64,000 nucleotides of DNA from Microvirga lotononidis (GTDB taxonomy: Bacteria; Pseudomonadota; Alphaproteobacteria; Rhizobiales; Beijerinckiaceae). The notes under the pieces were generated by a model. The model was not told where the DNA came from. It searched no databases and saw only the letters and a list, made by a program, of their open reading frames with translations. Positions 36,533 to 47,326 of the stretch are shown here, piece by piece. Location of the stretch: contig NZ_CP141048.1 of NCBI RefSeq assembly GCF_034627025.1, positions 248,001 through 312,000 of the forward strand. The letters run 5' to 3'. Position 1 is the stretch's first letter; every line of letters begins with the position of its first letter. The translations under genes were made by a program, and so were the position numbers.

Positions 36533-37303
36533 ATGAACATTGCGAACCTCTTCGATCTGTCGGGCCGCATCGCTCTCGTGACGGGATCGAGCGCGGGCAT
36601 CGGCCTTGCGCTCGCGCGGGGCCTCGGACGCGCCGGCGCGCACGTCATCCTCAACGGACGTCGATCGGACAGAGTCACTGAGGCGGCACGGAGCCTGCGG
36701 GACGAAGGCTCGTCCGTGGTCGGGATGCCCTTCGACGTGACGGACAGCAACGCCGTCAAGGCCGCCATCGACCGGATCGAAGCGGAGATTGGCCCTGTCG
36801 ACATCCTGGTCAACAATGCGGGCATGCAGCGCCGGGGGCCTCTGGAAGATTATCCGGAGGAGACATGGCACGAGCTGATGGCCACGAATGTGGACAGCGT
36901 CTTCTATGTGAGCCAGGCCGTCGCCAGGAGAATGATCCCACGCGGCCGGGGAAAGATCATCAATATCTGCTCGGTTCAGAGCGAACTCGGTCGCCCCTCG
37001 ATTGCGCCCTACGCGACCACGAAGGGGGCCGTGAAGATGCTCACGAAGGGGATGGCCATCGATTGGGGGCGGCACGGCATCCAGGTGAACGGCATCGGCC
37101 CCGGCTACTTCAAGACAGAGCTCAATCAGGCCCTCGTGGACGACAAGGCCTTTTCCGACTGGCTCATCGGCCGCACGCCCTCCCGTCGCTGGGGGGAACT
37201 GGAAGACCTGATCGGTGCCGCGGTCTTCCTCGCGTCGGATGCCTCCGCCTTTGTCAACGGTCAGATCATCTATGTCGACGGGGGCGTGACGGCATCGCTT
37301 TGA
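36533..37303 (+). CDS. SDR oxidoreductase, gluconate 5-dehydrogenase-like
   Basis: The 256-residue classical short-chain dehydrogenase has the cofactor motif VTGSSAGIGLALARGLG, the NNAG motif in DILVNNAGMQRRGPL and the active site ICSVQSELGRPSIAPYATTK with Tyr and Lys. GPGYFKTELNQALVDD and GQIIYVDGGVTASL complete the pattern. The segments MQRRGPLEDY and GYFKTELN are typical of gluconate 5-dehydrogenase/5-ketogluconate reductase (IdnO-like), so a keto-sugar-acid reductase is likely. It is the last gene of the dehydratase operon. Confidence 0.85.
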   Translation: MNIANLFDLSGRIALVTGSSAGIGLALARGLGRAGAHVILNGRRSDRVTEAARSLRDEGSSVVGMPFDVTDSNAVKAAIDRIEAEIGPVDILVNNAGMQRRGPLEDYPEETWHELMATNVDSVFYVSQAVARRMIPRGRGKIINICSVQSELGRPSIAPYATTKGAVKMLTKGMAIDWGRHGIQVNGIGPGYFKTELNQALVDDKAFSDWLIGRTPSRRWGELEDLIGAAVFLASDASAFVNGQIIYVDGGVTASL

Positions 37304-37531
37304 AGGAGGCCGAAACCCAATCTTAATGTTTGGGGCCGTAAACCGTCATTCTCGGTTGCCATATCCGTTCAGGATGGTTAGCAACTGCACCTGTATTTTG
37401 CGAAGCATCGGCCCCGAGCGCGGATCCGCTCCCGGGATCGTTCCGATGCTCATCCATTGGACGAGCGCATCGTTCGGGGCACCCCCGCAGGGCCGCACGA
37501 TGCGCCGGAAAAGCGACTTGGGAGGTGCTTC

Positions 37532-37762
37532 ATGCCCCACGGAGCGTACTGCGTTGCATTTAAGCACGATCGTTGGACGGTCTCTCAGTTCGGCCGGGAT
37601 CTCGGCTCGTTTTATTTTCGCGCAAAGGCATTGAAGTTCGCCGTCGAGGCAGCCTGCTGGTCGGCCGTATCGAACAATCCGATGGTCTTCGTTCTCGATC
37701 GGACGGGAGATTTCTACACGGCTTGGCGCGGTGACCGGGACAGTCTCTCGGCTGAAATCTGA
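37532..37762 (+). CDS. Small hypothetical protein, DUF2188-like layout
   Basis: A 76-residue protein starting at the ATG at 37532, which has a very good GGGAGGTG box 5 bases upstream. The pattern CVAFKHDRWTVSQFGRDLGS followed by a helix (RAKALKFAVEAACWSAV) and MVFVLDRTGDFYTAW gives a beta-beta-alpha-beta order. It resembles small DUF2188-type proteins, but I cannot confirm the family. The frame is open upstream, with sequence that overlaps a degenerate repeat. It stands alone, facing the hybrid kinase operon. Confidence 0.65.
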   Translation: MPHGAYCVAFKHDRWTVSQFGRDLGSFYFRAKALKFAVEAACWSAVSNNPMVFVLDRTGDFYTAWRGDRDSLSAEI

Positions 37763-37820
37763 ACGCCTGCCTCAAAGCCGCCCGGGAAGCCACGTTCCGA
37801 TCTCTTCCATCAGGGAGAGA

Positions 37821-37849
37821 CGACGACCGGAACGATGTTCCGGTCGTCG
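37821..37849. terminator. Perfect 13-base-pair hairpin between convergent genes
   Basis: CGACGACCGGAAC-GAT-GTTCCGGTCGTCG is a perfect 13-base-pair stem with a 3-base loop. It lies 58 bases after the small plus-strand gene and 39 bases beyond the end of the minus-strand kinase gene. It probably ends both transcripts, although neither side has a long T run. Confidence 0.6.
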
Positions 37850-37888
37850 AAGTTCAGATTCTCATTCAGGCCCGACATGAAAGAAGAC

Positions 37889-39997
37889 CTACGCGACGGC
37901 CGCTGCTTGATGCAGGGTCGCGCTCTCCAGTTCGACACCCTGTGACGCACTCATCAAGGATTGTATCTTCTCCGCAAGGTCGCTTGCCCGGTAGGGCTTG
38001 TAGAGAAGATTGAGATCTTCGAGCTTGTCTTCCCCATCGAAGTATCCGGTGGTCAGGAGGACTTGGACGTCAGGCTGTTCCTTCTGAATGAGCCGGGCTA
38101 GGTCAATGCCGCTGAGGGCTCCCGGCATCCTGACGTCGGAGAGGACAAGCTTGATGTCCTTCTTCGATTTCAGAAGCCGGGCGGCTTCATCGCCGGTTTC
38201 GGCCTCCATCACCTTGAATCCGAGGGAATGCAGGGTGGACAGCACCACCTGACGCACGGCCGGATTGTCCTCAACGACGAGCACCATGCGGCCATTTCCG
38301 AAAGGGTGGGCGACGGCCGATTGGTTATCCTCCGGTTTCTCCGCCACCTCATGCGAGCGAGGAAGGAAGATGCGGATCGTCGTGCCCGCATTCGGCTCGC
38401 TCTCGACCTCCACGTGGCCGTGGCATTGCTGGACGAAGCCATAGACCATGCTCAGGCCGAGGCCCGTACCTTTCCCGCTTTCCTTCGTGGTGAAGAACGG
38501 CTCGAACACCTTCTCCAGCACCTCGGGCGGCATGCCGATCCCCGTATCGCTCACGGAGATCACGACGAACTCGCCGCCGGGAACGGATTTCCCCTCCTCG
38601 ACCACTTGGTTCTTGACGCAGATGGTGAGATCGCCGCCATTGGGCATGGCATCGCGGGCATTGACGGCGAGATTCAGGAGCGCCGCCTCGAGCTGGGCTC
38701 GGTCGACCTGGATCGGCCAGATGCCGTCTTGCAGATTCAGGCTCGCATTGACGTGCTCGCCCAGCGTCCTGCGCATCAACTCCAGCAGGCTCGGCATCAG
38801 GTTCGCGACGTCGATGGTCGAAACCTGCAGGGCTTGGCGCCGGGAGAAGGTCAGGAGCCTATAAGTGAGATCGGCGCAATGCTGGGCGCTTTCCAGCGCC
38901 ATCCGCACACGACGTTCGGCCTTCTCGTTGCCTTGGATGGATTTCTTCAGAAGATCGAGATTGCCGATCACGACGCTGAGCATGTTGTTGAAATCATGCG
39001 CGATCCCGCCCGTGAGACGGCCGACCGCTTCGAGCTTGCTGGCGTGGAGCAGGTTCTGCTCCATCTGCTTGCTCTCCGTGATATCGAACCACATGCCGAA
39101 GAACTCGCGCGGACGACCGTCCTCATCCCGCATGAGAACCGTCTGGTCGAGAAAGTGTCTCTCGACATCGTCGGCGCAGCGCCATCGATATTCGAGATTG
39201 ACGGAGCCATCCTCCCCCAGCCGCTTCAGCTGGGCGAGAACGCGCTCCTGATCTTCCGGATTGATGCGGGAGGCCCAGAAGTCCGGCCGCTCCAGGAATG
39301 TTTCCGGCCGAAAGCCCGTGATGCGCTCGATGCTCTCATTGGTGAAATGAAGGCGTCGGTGATCCTCCTCGACGGAGGCCGTATAAAGCGCGATGGGCAG
39401 CGATTGCAGGACAATCGATTGGTGCTCCTCGCGGCGGCGCAGAGCCTGCTCGGCCTTCAGCTTTTCACTGCGGACATGAAGGTTGTCCATCAGCAGCCGG
39501 CGCTCCTGTTCGGCCTGCCGGCGGATCTCTTCCGTCTTGCGATACAGGTCGACGAAAATGTCGACCTTGGATCGGAGGATCAGGGGCTCGATGGGCTTGA
39601 AGACATAGTCGACCGCACCCGCCGAATATCCCTTGAAGACATGCATGTCGTCCTTGTTGAAAGCCGTCAGGAACAGGATCGGCACGCGCGAGGAGCGCGG
39701 CCGGTTCCTGATCAGGCTTGCAACCTCGTAGCCGTCGAGCCGGGGCATCTGCACGTCGAGCAGGATGACCGCAAAGTCATCCTTCAGAACGTGGCGCAGG
39801 GCACCTTCGCCCGAATCCGCGGTGACGATCTCGACCCCCGGAGACCTGAGCACCTCTTCCACGGCGATCAGGTTGCGCGGGTCGTCGTCGACCACAAGGA
39901 TCTTGGCCGGAATCGGGTCCGACGGATGGCGGGCCGAGACCAGATGAAAATCATCCAGGCTCTGGCTCAGCTCCCCGCGCCGTAGCTCGTCCGTCAT
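37889..39997 (-). CDS. Hybrid sensor histidine kinase (REC-PAS-kinase-REC)
   Basis: The 702-residue soluble protein starts with a receiver domain ([10 protein letters not shown], phospho-Asp 81 in [13 protein letters not shown]). Next come a coiled coil (about 150-195) and a PAS/PAC domain (about 195-310, ending in [14 protein letters not shown]). The HisKA domain has His 334 in [16 protein letters not shown], and the ATPase domain has [14 protein letters not shown] and [17 protein letters not shown]-terminal receiver carries Asp 621 ([10 protein letters not shown]). There is no membrane segment. Its ATG overlaps the stop of the giant kinase gene as ATGA, so the two are co-translated and probably form one phosphorelay. 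No DNA-binding output is encoded nearby. Confidence 0.92.
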   Translation of the reverse strand: MTDELRRGELSQSLDDFHLVSARHPSDPIPAKILVVDDDPRNLIAVEEVLRSPGVEIVTADSGEGALRHVLKDDFAVILLDVQMPRLDGYEVASLIRNRPRSSRVPILFLTAFNKDDMHVFKGYSAGAVDYVFKPIEPLILRSKVDIFVDLYRKTEEIRRQAEQERRLLMDNLHVRSEKLKAEQALRRREEHQSIVLQSLPIALYTASVEEDHRRLHFTNESIERITGFRPETFLERPDFWASRINPEDQERVLAQLKRLGEDGSVNLEYRWRCADDVERHFLDQTVLMRDEDGRPREFFGMWFDITESKQMEQNLLHASKLEAVGRLTGGIAHDFNNMLSVVIGNLDLLKKSIQGNEKAERRVRMALESAQHCADLTYRLLTFSRRQALQVSTIDVANLMPSLLELMRRTLGEHVNASLNLQDGIWPIQVDRAQLEAALLNLAVNARDAMPNGGDLTICVKNQVVEEGKSVPGGEFVVISVSDTGIGMPPEVLEKVFEPFFTTKESGKGTGLGLSMVYGFVQQCHGHVEVESEPNAGTTIRIFLPRSHEVAEKPEDNQSAVAHPFGNGRMVLVVEDNPAVRQVVLSTLHSLGFKVMEAETGDEAARLLKSKKDIKLVLSDVRMPGALSGIDLARLIQKEQPDVQVLLTTGYFDGEDKLEDLNLLYKPYRASDLAEKIQSLMSASQGVELESATLHQAAAVA

Positions 39998-42900
39998 GAG
40001 TTCAACCCGGTCTCTACCGCACCATTGGGAGTCATCTTCCCGTCCGGGATATATGTGCTCCGACTGAGTTGAACGCGCAAGACGGCCAGAAGTTGATCCA
40101 CATCAACAGGCTTCGACACATAATCGGTCGCGCCGGCTTCGAGACACTTCTCGCGATCGCCCTTCATGGCCTTCGCCGTCACCGCCACGAGGGGAAGGTC
40201 GCGATAGCGTGGGATGTTCCGGATTTCCCGCATGGTCTCGTAACCATCCATCTCCGGCATCATGATATCGACCAGGGCCACGTCGACATCCGGGTTGGCC
40301 TGAAGCTTCTCGATGCCTTCGAGGCCGTTCTCGGCGAAGATGACCGAGATCCCATGCTGCTCGAGCGCGCTCGTCAACGAGAAGATGTTGCGCATGTCGT
40401 CGTCGATGATCAGAACCTTCCGGCCATCGAGCGCATCGTCGGCCCGGTGCTGGACGACGATCTGCTTCTCCTCGGGAATCGCGCTGATGGCCCGATGCAG
40501 GAACAGAGCCGTGTCGTTGAGAAGGCGCTCGGACGAACCTTCCCCCTTCACGATCAGCGTGGCCGCCATGCCCTGGAGATGCCGCTCCTCTGCCTTCGTC
40601 AGGTCCTGCCCGGTATAGATGACGATCGGCAGCTCCTCCCCGCCCTTCGTCTTGCGGATGCGCTCAATGAGTTCCGCACCCGGAAGATCCGGCAGGCCCA
40701 GATCGACGACCGCGCAGTCGAACTGCCGCACCTGGATGACCTCGAGCGCCGTCTCGGCCGTTCCCACGGCGGTCACGTCGACCTGCTCGCTCTTCATGAG
40801 TTCGGACAGGCTCATGCGCTGAATGTCGTCATCCTCGACGAGAAGCAGCTTCTTCACGGGACGATCGATGAACTCCTTCGTGCGGTTGAGCGCTCCCATG
40901 AGCGCCTCCCGATCGACCGGCTTTTCCAGGAAGCCGAATGCACCCGCCTTGAGACCACGCTTCTTCTGGTCGTCGACGGAGATCACATGGATCGGCACAT
41001 GCCGCGTGCGCGGATCGTGCTTCAGGAGGTCGAGAAGCGCCCAGCCGTCCATATCGGGCAATCCGATATCGAGCGTGATCGCATGCGGCTTGTAGCGATG
41101 CGCCAGGGCAAGCGCCGAAGCGCCGTCCATGGCGATCAGGCCCCTGAAGCCCTCCTCCCGGGCCAGCTCCAGCAGCACCGAGGCGAACATGGCGTCGTCC
41201 TCGACGATGAGGACAACGCGGTCTCCGCTCGTGATCGCGTGACGGTCGTCCAGGGACGCCGAGAGAGCCATGGCTGCCGAGGGCTGGCGGATCATCGTTC
41301 CCGCGGTATCGTCGGATGTAGCGCTGAACTGACCGGCTCCGTCTCCGTTCGGCCGCATGGACATTGTCGCGCCGGCTGTTCCATGGCTGGCGGGCGGTTC
41401 GACCGGGACGAACAGCGTGAAGGTCGAGCCGCTTCCAGGCGTGCTCGACACGACGATCTCGCCGCCGAGCAGACGGGCAATCTCGCGGCTGATCGACAGG
41501 CCGAGGCCTGTTCCGCCGTATTTCCGGCTCGTCGTGCCGTCTGCCTGCTGGAAAGCCTCGAAGATGATGCGCTGCTTCTCCTCCGGGATGCCGATGCCGG
41601 TATCCGTCACCGAAATGGCCACCCACTGACTGCCGGACCGCAGGGGCGTTCCCTCGGCCGAGCCGATCTGCAGCGTTACGCCTCCGCGCTCCGTGAACTT
41701 GAAGGCGTTCGACAAGAGGTTGCGCAGAACCTGCTGCAACCGCTTCGAATCCGTCCTGATCGACGATGGCAGCTTCTGATCGACCTCCACATGGAAATCT
41801 AGCTTTCGTTCCTCCGCCACCTGGCGGAAGGTCCGCTCCATGTTGTCGACGAGATCCTTGAAGGCGACGCTCGACACCTCCAGGCTGACGGTGCCGGACT
41901 CGATCTTCGACAGGTCGAGAATGTCGTTGATGAGCGAGAGCAGGTCGGAGCCGGCCGCGTGGATGGTCTTGGCGAATTCCCGCTGCTTGTCGGTCAGGTT
42001 GCCGTCCGAGTTCTCGGTCAGGAGCTTCGACAGGATCAGGAGCGAGTTCAACGGCGTCCTCAGCTCGTGGCTCATATTGGCCAGGAACTGCGACTTGTAG
42101 CGCGATGTGAGCGAAAGCTGTTCGGCCTTCTCCTCCAGGGCAGTCTTTGCGACGGAGACCTCCTGGTTCTTCGTCTCGACCTCCCTCTTCTGGAGTTCGA
42201 GCAGGCGCGCCTTGTCTTCGAGCTCTTCGTTCGTCTTCTGCAGCGCTTCCTGCTGCTGCCGCAGGAGTTCCTCGGACTGGCGCAGGCTGGCGGCCTGCTG
42301 TTCCAGCCGATCGTTGGTGTTTCGCAGCTCTTCCTGCTGGCTTTGCAGCTCGGTGGTCAGAAGTTGGGACTGCTTCAGAAGCCCTTCCGTCCGCATGTTC
42401 GCCGCGATGGTGTTCAGAACGATGCCGATCGATTCCGTGAGCTGCTCGAGGAACGACTGGTGCGTCTCCGAGAAGCGGCTGAAGGAGGCAAGCTCGATAA
42501 CCGCCTTCACCTCCTGCTCGAACAGGACGGGCAGCACGATGATGTTCAAGGGCGGCGCTTCGCCGAGAGCCGAGCTGATGGTGATGTAGTCGCCCGGCAC
42601 GTTGGTGAGGAGAATCCGCTTCTTCTCGTAGGCAACCTGCCCGACCAGTCCCTCACGCAGGCGGAAGCGGTTATTGAGATGCTTCCTCTCCGTGAAGGCG
42701 TAGGACGCCACCATATCGAGGATCGGCTCGTTGCCGTCGCTCTCCATCGTGTAGAACACGCCCTGCTGTGCATTCACGAGCGGAGCGATTTCCGACAGGA
42801 TCATGTTGGACACGGTGGTGAGATCGCGCTCGCCCTGCAGCATGCGGGTGAACTTGGCGAGGTTGGTCTTCAGCCAATCCTGCTCCGCGTTCTTGAGCGT

Positions 42901-45846
42901 CGTGTCGCGCAAGTTGCGGATCATCTCGTTCACGTTGTCCTTGAGCGAGGCCAGCTCGCCCGAGGCTTCCACCGAAATCGACCGGGTGAGATCGCCCTTG
43001 GTCACCGCGGTGGCCACATCCGCGATGGCGCGCACCTGCGTGGTCAGGTTGGCGGCGAGCTGGTTCACGTTGTCGGTGAGATCGCGCCACAGGCCTGCGG
43101 CGCCCGGCACCCTCGCCTGCCCGCCCAGCTTGCCTTCCACGCCCACTTCGCGGGCGACGTTTGTCACCTGATCGGCGAAGGTCGCAAGCGTGTCGATCAT
43201 CTCGTTGATGGTCTCGGCGAGCGCCGCGATTTCGCCCTTGGCGTCCACGATGAGCTTGCGCTTGAGATCGCCCTCCGCGACCGCCGTCACCACGCTGGCG
43301 ATGCCGCGCACCTGACCGGTGAGGTTGTTCGCCATCATGTTCACGTTGTCGGTGAGGTCTTTCCAGGTGCCGGCCACGCCGCGCACCTGGGCCTGACCGC
43401 CGAGCTTGCCTTCGATGCCCACCTCGCGCGCCACGCGCGTCACTTCCGATGCGAAGGAGTTGAGCTGGTCGACCATGGTGTTGATGGTCGATTTCAGCTC
43501 CAGGATCTCGCCGCGCACGTCCACGGTGATCTTCTTCGACAGGTCACCGTTCGCGACCGCCGTCGTGACTTCCGCGATGTTACGCACCTGACCCGTCAGG
43601 TTCGCGGCCATCATGTTGACGTTGTCGGTGAGGTCCTTCCAGACGCCACCGACACCGCGCACCTGAGCCTGACCGCCGAGCTTGCCTTCGGTACCCACCT
43701 CGCGCGCCACGCGCGTCACTTCGCCCGCAAAGGAGTTGAGCTGATCCACCATGGTGTTGATGGTCGATTTCAGCTCCAAAATCTCGCCTTCGACCGCGAC
43801 GGTGATCTTCTTCGACAGGTCGCCGTTCGCGACCGCCGTCGTCACCTCGGCAATGTTTCGCACCTGACCCGTCAGGTTCGCGGCCATCATGTTGACGTTG
43901 TCGGTGAGGTCCTTCCAGACACCGGCGACACCGCGCACCTGGGCTTGGCCGCCGAGCTTGCCTTCGGTACCCACCTCGCGCGCCACGCGGGTCACTTCGC
44001 CCGCGAAGGAGTTGAGCTGGTCAACCATGGTGTTGATCGTGGACTTCAGCTCCAGGATCTCGCCGCGCACGTCCACGGTGATCTTCTTCGACAGATCGCC
44101 GTTCGCGACCGCCGTCGTCACTTCGGCGATGTTACGGACCTGACCCGTCAGGTTCGCGGCCATCAGGTTCACGTTGTCGGTGAGATCCTTCCAGGTTCCG
44201 GCCACGCCTTCGACGCGCGCCTGTCCGCCGAGCTTGCCTTCCGAGCCCACCTCCTTGGCGACGCGCGTCACTTCGCCGGCGAATGAATTGAGCTGGTCCA
44301 CCATGGTGTTGATGGTCGATTTCAGCTCCAGAATCTCACCTCTGACCTCCACGGTGATCTTCTTCGAGAGGTCGCCGTTCGCGACTGCGGTCGTGACTTC
44401 CGCGATATTACGCACCTGACCGGTGAGGTTCGCCGCCATGAGGTTGACGTTGTCGGTGAGATCCTTCCAGGTGCCGGCAACACCGCGCACCTGGGCCTGA
44501 CCGCCAAGCTTACCTTCCGAGCCCACTTCTTTCGCGACGCGCGTCACTTCGGAGGCAAAGGAGTTCAGCTGATCCACCATCGTATTGATGGTGTTCTTGA
44601 GTTCCAGAATTTCGCCCTTCACCTCCACCGTGATCTTCTTCGACAGGTCGCCATTCGCGACGGCCGTGGTCACCTCGGCGATGTTACGAACCTGTGCTGT
44701 CAGGTTCGCGCCCATCATATTGACGTTCTCGGTCAGGTCGCGCCAGACGCCGCCGACGCCCTCCACCTGCGCCTGGCCGCCGAGTTTGCCTTCCGAGCCC
44801 ACCTCTTTCGCAACGCGCGTCACTTCCGACGCGAAGGAATTCAGCTGGTCGACCATGGTGTTGATGGTCGACTTGAGGGCCAGAATCTCCCCCTTCACAT
44901 CCACGGTGATCTTCTTCGACAGATCGCCGCGGGCGACCGCCGTCGTGACCTCGGCGATGTTACGGACCTGTCCGGTGAGGTTCGCCGCCATCATGTTGAC
45001 ATTGTCCGTGAGGTCCTTCCAGACACCGCCGACGCCGCGCACCTGAGCCTGACCGCCGAGCTTACCTTCCGAGCCCACTTCTTTCGCGACGCGCGTCACT
45101 TCGGATGCAAAGGAGTTCAGCTGATCCACCATCGTGTTGATGGTGTCCTTCAGCTCCAGAATCTCGCCCTTCACGTCTACGGTGATCTTCTTCGACAGGT
45201 CGCCATTCGCGACCGCCGTTGTGACCTCGGCGATGTTGCGGACCTGACCGGTCAGATTGGCCGCCATAAGGTTCACGTTCTCGGTCAGATCCTTCCAGGT
45301 TCCGGCAACGCCCTTGACCTTCGCCTGACCACCGAGCTTGCCTTCCGAGCCCACCTCGCGCGCCACGCGGGTCACTTCGGAGGCGAAGCTTCCAAGCTGG
45401 CCCACCATGGTATTGACCACCTTGCCGATGCGAAGGAATTCGCCGCGCAGGGGACGTCCGTCGGTGGCGAGGTCGATCGTTTGGCTCAGGTCGCCTTTTG
45501 CCACGGCGCCGATGACACGCGCCACCTCGACGGTCGGCTGGACAATGTCGCCGATCATGGCGTTCACCGAATCGACGCACTCGCTCCAGCAGCCGGTCGC
45601 CGCTGCGAGTTGCCCGCGCTCCTCGATCCGCCCCTCTTTGCCGACCACCTTGGCGACGCGCTCCAACTCCTGCGCCAAGCCCTGGTTCAGGTCCGCAATG
45701 TCGTTGAACGCTTCCGCGATCTCGCCGTCGATCCCAGTCAGGTCCGACGGCAGCCGGGCGGAAAAGTCGCCTTTCCGGAAGGCGCGCAATGTTTTGAGGA
45801 GCAACCTGGGATCAAGCTGCGAAGTGGTGGTTTCGACTTGTGACAT
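39994..45846 (-). CDS. Giant HAMP-array hybrid histidine kinase with GAF and three receivers
   Basis: The product has 1950 residues from the ATG at 45846, behind a CGGGGG box. About 11 HAMP-type units fill residues 1-1000. Units 2-8 (residues 202-845) are near-identical 92-residue repeats ([20 protein letters not shown] at each start). Units 9 and 10 diverge. A GAF domain follows at about 1010-1160, then a coiled coil and HisKA with His 1260 ([17 protein letters not shown]). The ATPase domain has [13 protein letters not shown] and [12 protein letters not shown]. Three receivers end the protein, with Asp 1593, 1715 and 1860. There is no membrane segment. The architecture recalls fungal Nik1/Os-1 osmosensing kinases, in which HAMP repeats act as sensors. 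The upstream promoter matches EcfG. Confidence 0.93.
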   Translation of the reverse strand: MSQVETTTSQLDPRLLLKTLRAFRKGDFSARLPSDLTGIDGEIAEAFNDIADLNQGLAQELERVAKVVGKEGRIEERGQLAAATGCWSECVDSVNAMIGDIVQPTVEVARVIGAVAKGDLSQTIDLATDGRPLRGEFLRIGKVVNTMVGQLGSFASEVTRVAREVGSEGKLGGQAKVKGVAGTWKDLTENVNLMAANLTGQVRNIAEVTTAVANGDLSKKITVDVKGEILELKDTINTMVDQLNSFASEVTRVAKEVGSEGKLGGQAQVRGVGGVWKDLTDNVNMMAANLTGQVRNIAEVTTAVARGDLSKKITVDVKGEILALKSTINTMVDQLNSFASEVTRVAKEVGSEGKLGGQAQVEGVGGVWRDLTENVNMMGANLTAQVRNIAEVTTAVANGDLSKKITVEVKGEILELKNTINTMVDQLNSFASEVTRVAKEVGSEGKLGGQAQVRGVAGTWKDLTDNVNLMAANLTGQVRNIAEVTTAVANGDLSKKITVEVRGEILELKSTINTMVDQLNSFAGEVTRVAKEVGSEGKLGGQARVEGVAGTWKDLTDNVNLMAANLTGQVRNIAEVTTAVANGDLSKKITVDVRGEILELKSTINTMVDQLNSFAGEVTRVAREVGTEGKLGGQAQVRGVAGVWKDLTDNVNMMAANLTGQVRNIAEVTTAVANGDLSKKITVAVEGEILELKSTINTMVDQLNSFAGEVTRVAREVGTEGKLGGQAQVRGVGGVWKDLTDNVNMMAANLTGQVRNIAEVTTAVANGDLSKKITVDVRGEILELKSTINTMVDQLNSFASEVTRVAREVGIEGKLGGQAQVRGVAGTWKDLTDNVNMMANNLTGQVRGIASVVTAVAEGDLKRKLIVDAKGEIAALAETINEMIDTLATFADQVTNVAREVGVEGKLGGQARVPGAAGLWRDLTDNVNQLAANLTTQVRAIADVATAVTKGDLTRSISVEASGELASLKDNVNEMIRNLRDTTLKNAEQDWLKTNLAKFTRMLQGERDLTTVSNMILSEIAPLVNAQQGVFYTMESDGNEPILDMVASYAFTERKHLNNRFRLREGLVGQVAYEKKRILLTNVPGDYITISSALGEAPPLNIIVLPVLFEQEVKAVIELASFSRFSETHQSFLEQLTESIGIVLNTIAANMRTEGLLKQSQLLTTELQSQQEELRNTNDRLEQQAASLRQSEELLRQQQEALQKTNEELEDKARLLELQKREVETKNQEVSVAKTALEEKAEQLSLTSRYKSQFLANMSHELRTPLNSLLILSKLLTENSDGNLTDKQREFAKTIHAAGSDLLSLINDILDLSKIESGTVSLEVSSVAFKDLVDNMERTFRQVAEERKLDFHVEVDQKLPSSIRTDSKRLQQVLRNLLSNAFKFTERGGVTLQIGSAEGTPLRSGSQWVAISVTDTGIGIPEEKQRIIFEAFQQADGTTSRKYGGTGLGLSISREIARLLGGEIVVSSTPGSGSTFTLFVPVEPPASHGTAGATMSMRPNGDGAGQFSATSDDTAGTMIRQPSAAMALSASLDDRHAITSGDRVVLIVEDDAMFASVLLELAREEGFRGLIAMDGASALALAHRYKPHAITLDIGLPDMDGWALLDLLKHDPRTRHVPIHVISVDDQKKRGLKAGAFGFLEKPVDREALMGALNRTKEFIDRPVKKLLLVEDDDIQRMSLSELMKSEQVDVTAVGTAETALEVIQVRQFDCAVVDLGLPDLPGAELIERIRKTKGGEELPIVIYTGQDLTKAEERHLQGMAATLIVKGEGSSERLLNDTALFLHRAISAIPEEKQIVVQHRADDALDGRKVLIIDDDMRNIFSLTSALEQHGISVIFAENGLEGIEKLQANPDVDVALVDIMMPEMDGYETMREIRNIPRYRDLPLVAVTAKAMKGDREKCLEAGATDYVSKPVDVDQLLAVLRVQLSRSTYIPDGKMTPNGAVETGLNS
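43312..45243 (-). repeat. Seven tandem 276-base repeats encoding HAMP units
   Basis: The coding strand repeats with a period of exactly 276 bases (92 codons) seven times, with only scattered synonymous and conservative changes. Partly diverged units flank the block on both sides. The near-identity at DNA level suggests recent homogenisation and possible copy-number change by recombination. It can also cause assembly collapse. Confidence 0.9.
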
Positions 45847-45949
45847 AAGGCCCCCGTTACACTGTTCCAGGCGCAACCCACGCCTGGCCCCCTTTGCCGA
45901 CATCCCAAAAGCTACTTTGTTCGTCTTCAGATGGAATTCGACCCACCTT

Positions 45950-45974
45950 AACGTTTTTCAAGGGGCGAGGTTCC
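45950..45974 (-). promoter_or_regulatory. EcfG-type general stress promoter of the kinase operon
   Basis: On the minus strand the bases read GGAAC, exactly 16 bases, CGTT, an exact match to the consensus of the alphaproteobacterial general-stress sigma factor EcfG. Transcription would begin about 90 bases before the ATG at 45846. This is the clearest such promoter in the window. Confidence 0.65.
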
Positions 45975-46113
45975 ATGCCGGACCAAATTTCGCGATGGAT
46001 CGGTTAACGCGAAATATTCTGTCGCGGGCCCACCTCAAGGCATGGGCCCGCTGACGGGTTGCAGCCGGTTCTCCGGCGGGGGCATGTCAACAGGTCCGGC
46101 CGGCGCGACCAAA

Positions 46114-46142
46114 GGCTTGATCGGTCCAACAGCGATCAAGCC
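46114..46142 (-). terminator. Hairpin after the uronate operon
   Basis: GGCTTGATC/GATCAAGCC form a perfect 9-base-pair stem with an 11-base loop about 60 bases beyond the kdgF stop. On the minus strand it is followed by TTTGG, a weak U tail. Confidence 0.5.
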
Positions 46143-46200
46143 GCGACCAGTCATGGTGCGGCTTGAGGAAGTGACTTGACTTCAGGTGGAGGGCGTCAGG

Positions 46201-46539
46201 TCAGACGAAATCCTCGCGCATCGGGGTGAAGACGTCGAGAAGCACTCCGGCCTCCACGGCGACGGCCCCATGGACGGCATGGGGAGGCACGAGGAAGCTG
46301 TCACCCTGCTTGAGCCGCTCGGTCCGTCCGGCAATCGTCACGTCGAAGGTTCCCGCTTCGACAAGGCTGCACTGGATATGCGGGTGCGAGTGCGGCGTGC
46401 CGACCGCTCCGGCTTGGAACTCCACGCGCACCATCATCACCTCTGCATTGTAGGTGAGGATCTTGCGGCGGATGCCCTCGCCTGCCGGTTCCCAGTCGAT
46501 CTCGCCGTCGAAGGCGAAGGGCTCGTTGATACGGTTCAT
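46201..46539 (-). CDS. kdgF: Cupin protein, KdgF-like uronate lyase-product linearisation enzyme
   Basis: The 112-residue single-domain cupin has metal-binding His residues in AGAVGTPHSHPHIQCSLVEA, a conserved Gln/Glu pair after them and a second cupin motif GDSFLVPPHAVHGAVAVEAG. KdgF opens 4,5-unsaturated monouronates from pectate or alginate lyases to the linear keto form. The small size and operon with kduD and kduI fit this role well. GGAGGTAAC lies directly before the ATG. It is the last gene of the operon, 18 bases after kduD. Confidence 0.82.
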   Translation of the reverse strand: MNRINEPFAFDGEIDWEPAGEGIRRKILTYNAEVMMVRVEFQAGAVGTPHSHPHIQCSLVEAGTFDVTIAGRTERLKQGDSFLVPPHAVHGAVAVEAGVLLDVFTPMREDFV

Positions 46540-46557
46540 GTTACCTCCAAGACTTTG

Positions 46558-47316
46558 TCAGCGGGCGAGCCATCCACCGTCCACCGGCAGAACGACCCCG
46601 TGGATGTAGTTTGCGGCCGACGATGCCAGGAAGACGGCAGCGCCGCCGAGATCCGTCGGGTCGCCCCATCGCCCGGCAGGGATCCGCCCGAGAATTTCGC
46701 CGCTTCGTTTCGGATCGTTGCGCAACGCCTCCGTGTTGTTGGTCACGAAGTAGCCCGGTGCGATCGCATTCACGTTGATGCCCTTCCCGGCCCATTCGCA
46801 GGCCAGCAATCGCGTGAGCCCCGCCAGACCGCTCTTGCTCGCCGTGTAGGACGGAATGCGGATGCCGCCCTGGAAGGACAGCAGCGATGCGATGTTGATG
46901 ATCTTGCCGCCACGCCCGTCCGCCAGCATGGTCCGGGCCACCGCCTGGGACAGGAAGAACGTGGATTTGAGATTGACGTTCATCACGTCGTCCCAATCCT
47001 TCTCCGTGAAGTCGATGGCGTCCGCGCGGCGGATGATGCCCGCATTGTTGACGAGGATATCGATCCGCCCGCTGAGCGAGGTCGCGTCTGCGACGATACG
47101 CTCGATGGGCTCGAGGGTCGACAGGTCAACCTGCACCGAATGAAAGTCCGCGCCCCCCGCGCGGCACAGGCGCTCGGTCTCGTCCATGGCCGAGCGCCCG
47201 ACGGCCACGATGGACGCGCCGGCTTGCGCCATCGCGACGGCGATCGCCTGTCCGAGCCCGGTATTGGCCCCGGTCACGACCGCCGTCCTGCCGCCCAGAT
47301 CGAAGGAATAGGTCAT
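46558..47316 (-). CDS. kduD: 2-dehydro-3-deoxy-D-gluconate 5-dehydrogenase / 2-deoxy-D-gluconate 3-dehydrogenase
   Basis: KduD reduces 2,5-diketo-3-deoxygluconate to 2-keto-3-deoxygluconate (KDG). The 252-residue short-chain dehydrogenase has VVTGANTGLGQAIAVAMAQA, the motif VNNAGIIRRADAIDF typical of KduD, and the active site IASLLSFQGGIRIPSYTASK. It ends in GVVLPVDGGWLAR. I start at the ATG at 47316, since the frame upstream runs into kduI. It lies 10 bases after kduI. Confidence 0.93.
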   Translation of the reverse strand: MTYSFDLGGRTAVVTGANTGLGQAIAVAMAQAGASIVAVGRSAMDETERLCRAGGADFHSVQVDLSTLEPIERIVADATSLSGRIDILVNNAGIIRRADAIDFTEKDWDDVMNVNLKSTFFLSQAVARTMLADGRGGKIINIASLLSFQGGIRIPSYTASKSGLAGLTRLLACEWAGKGINVNAIAPGYFVTNNTEALRNDPKRSGEILGRIPAGRWGDPTDLGGAAVFLASSAANYIHGVVLPVDGGWLAR

Positions 47317-47326
47317 CGCACGATCC

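Larger units (their letters stand above)
45847..46200. other. 354-base gap between kinase start and kdgF end
   Basis: It contains the EcfG-type promoter and leader of the kinase operon at one end and a hairpin at 46114-46142 that may end the uronate operon at the other. I see no gene. Confidence 0.55.

Noticed and set aside
41959..44286. Plus-strand open frame opposite the HAMP repeats (about 775 codons)
   Set aside because: Its repetitive His/Asp-rich translation is the complement of the HAMP repeats, with no start signal.
43312..45243. Regularly spaced repeats that might suggest a repeat array such as CRISPR
   Set aside because: The 276-base period is in frame, has no spacers and encodes HAMP units.
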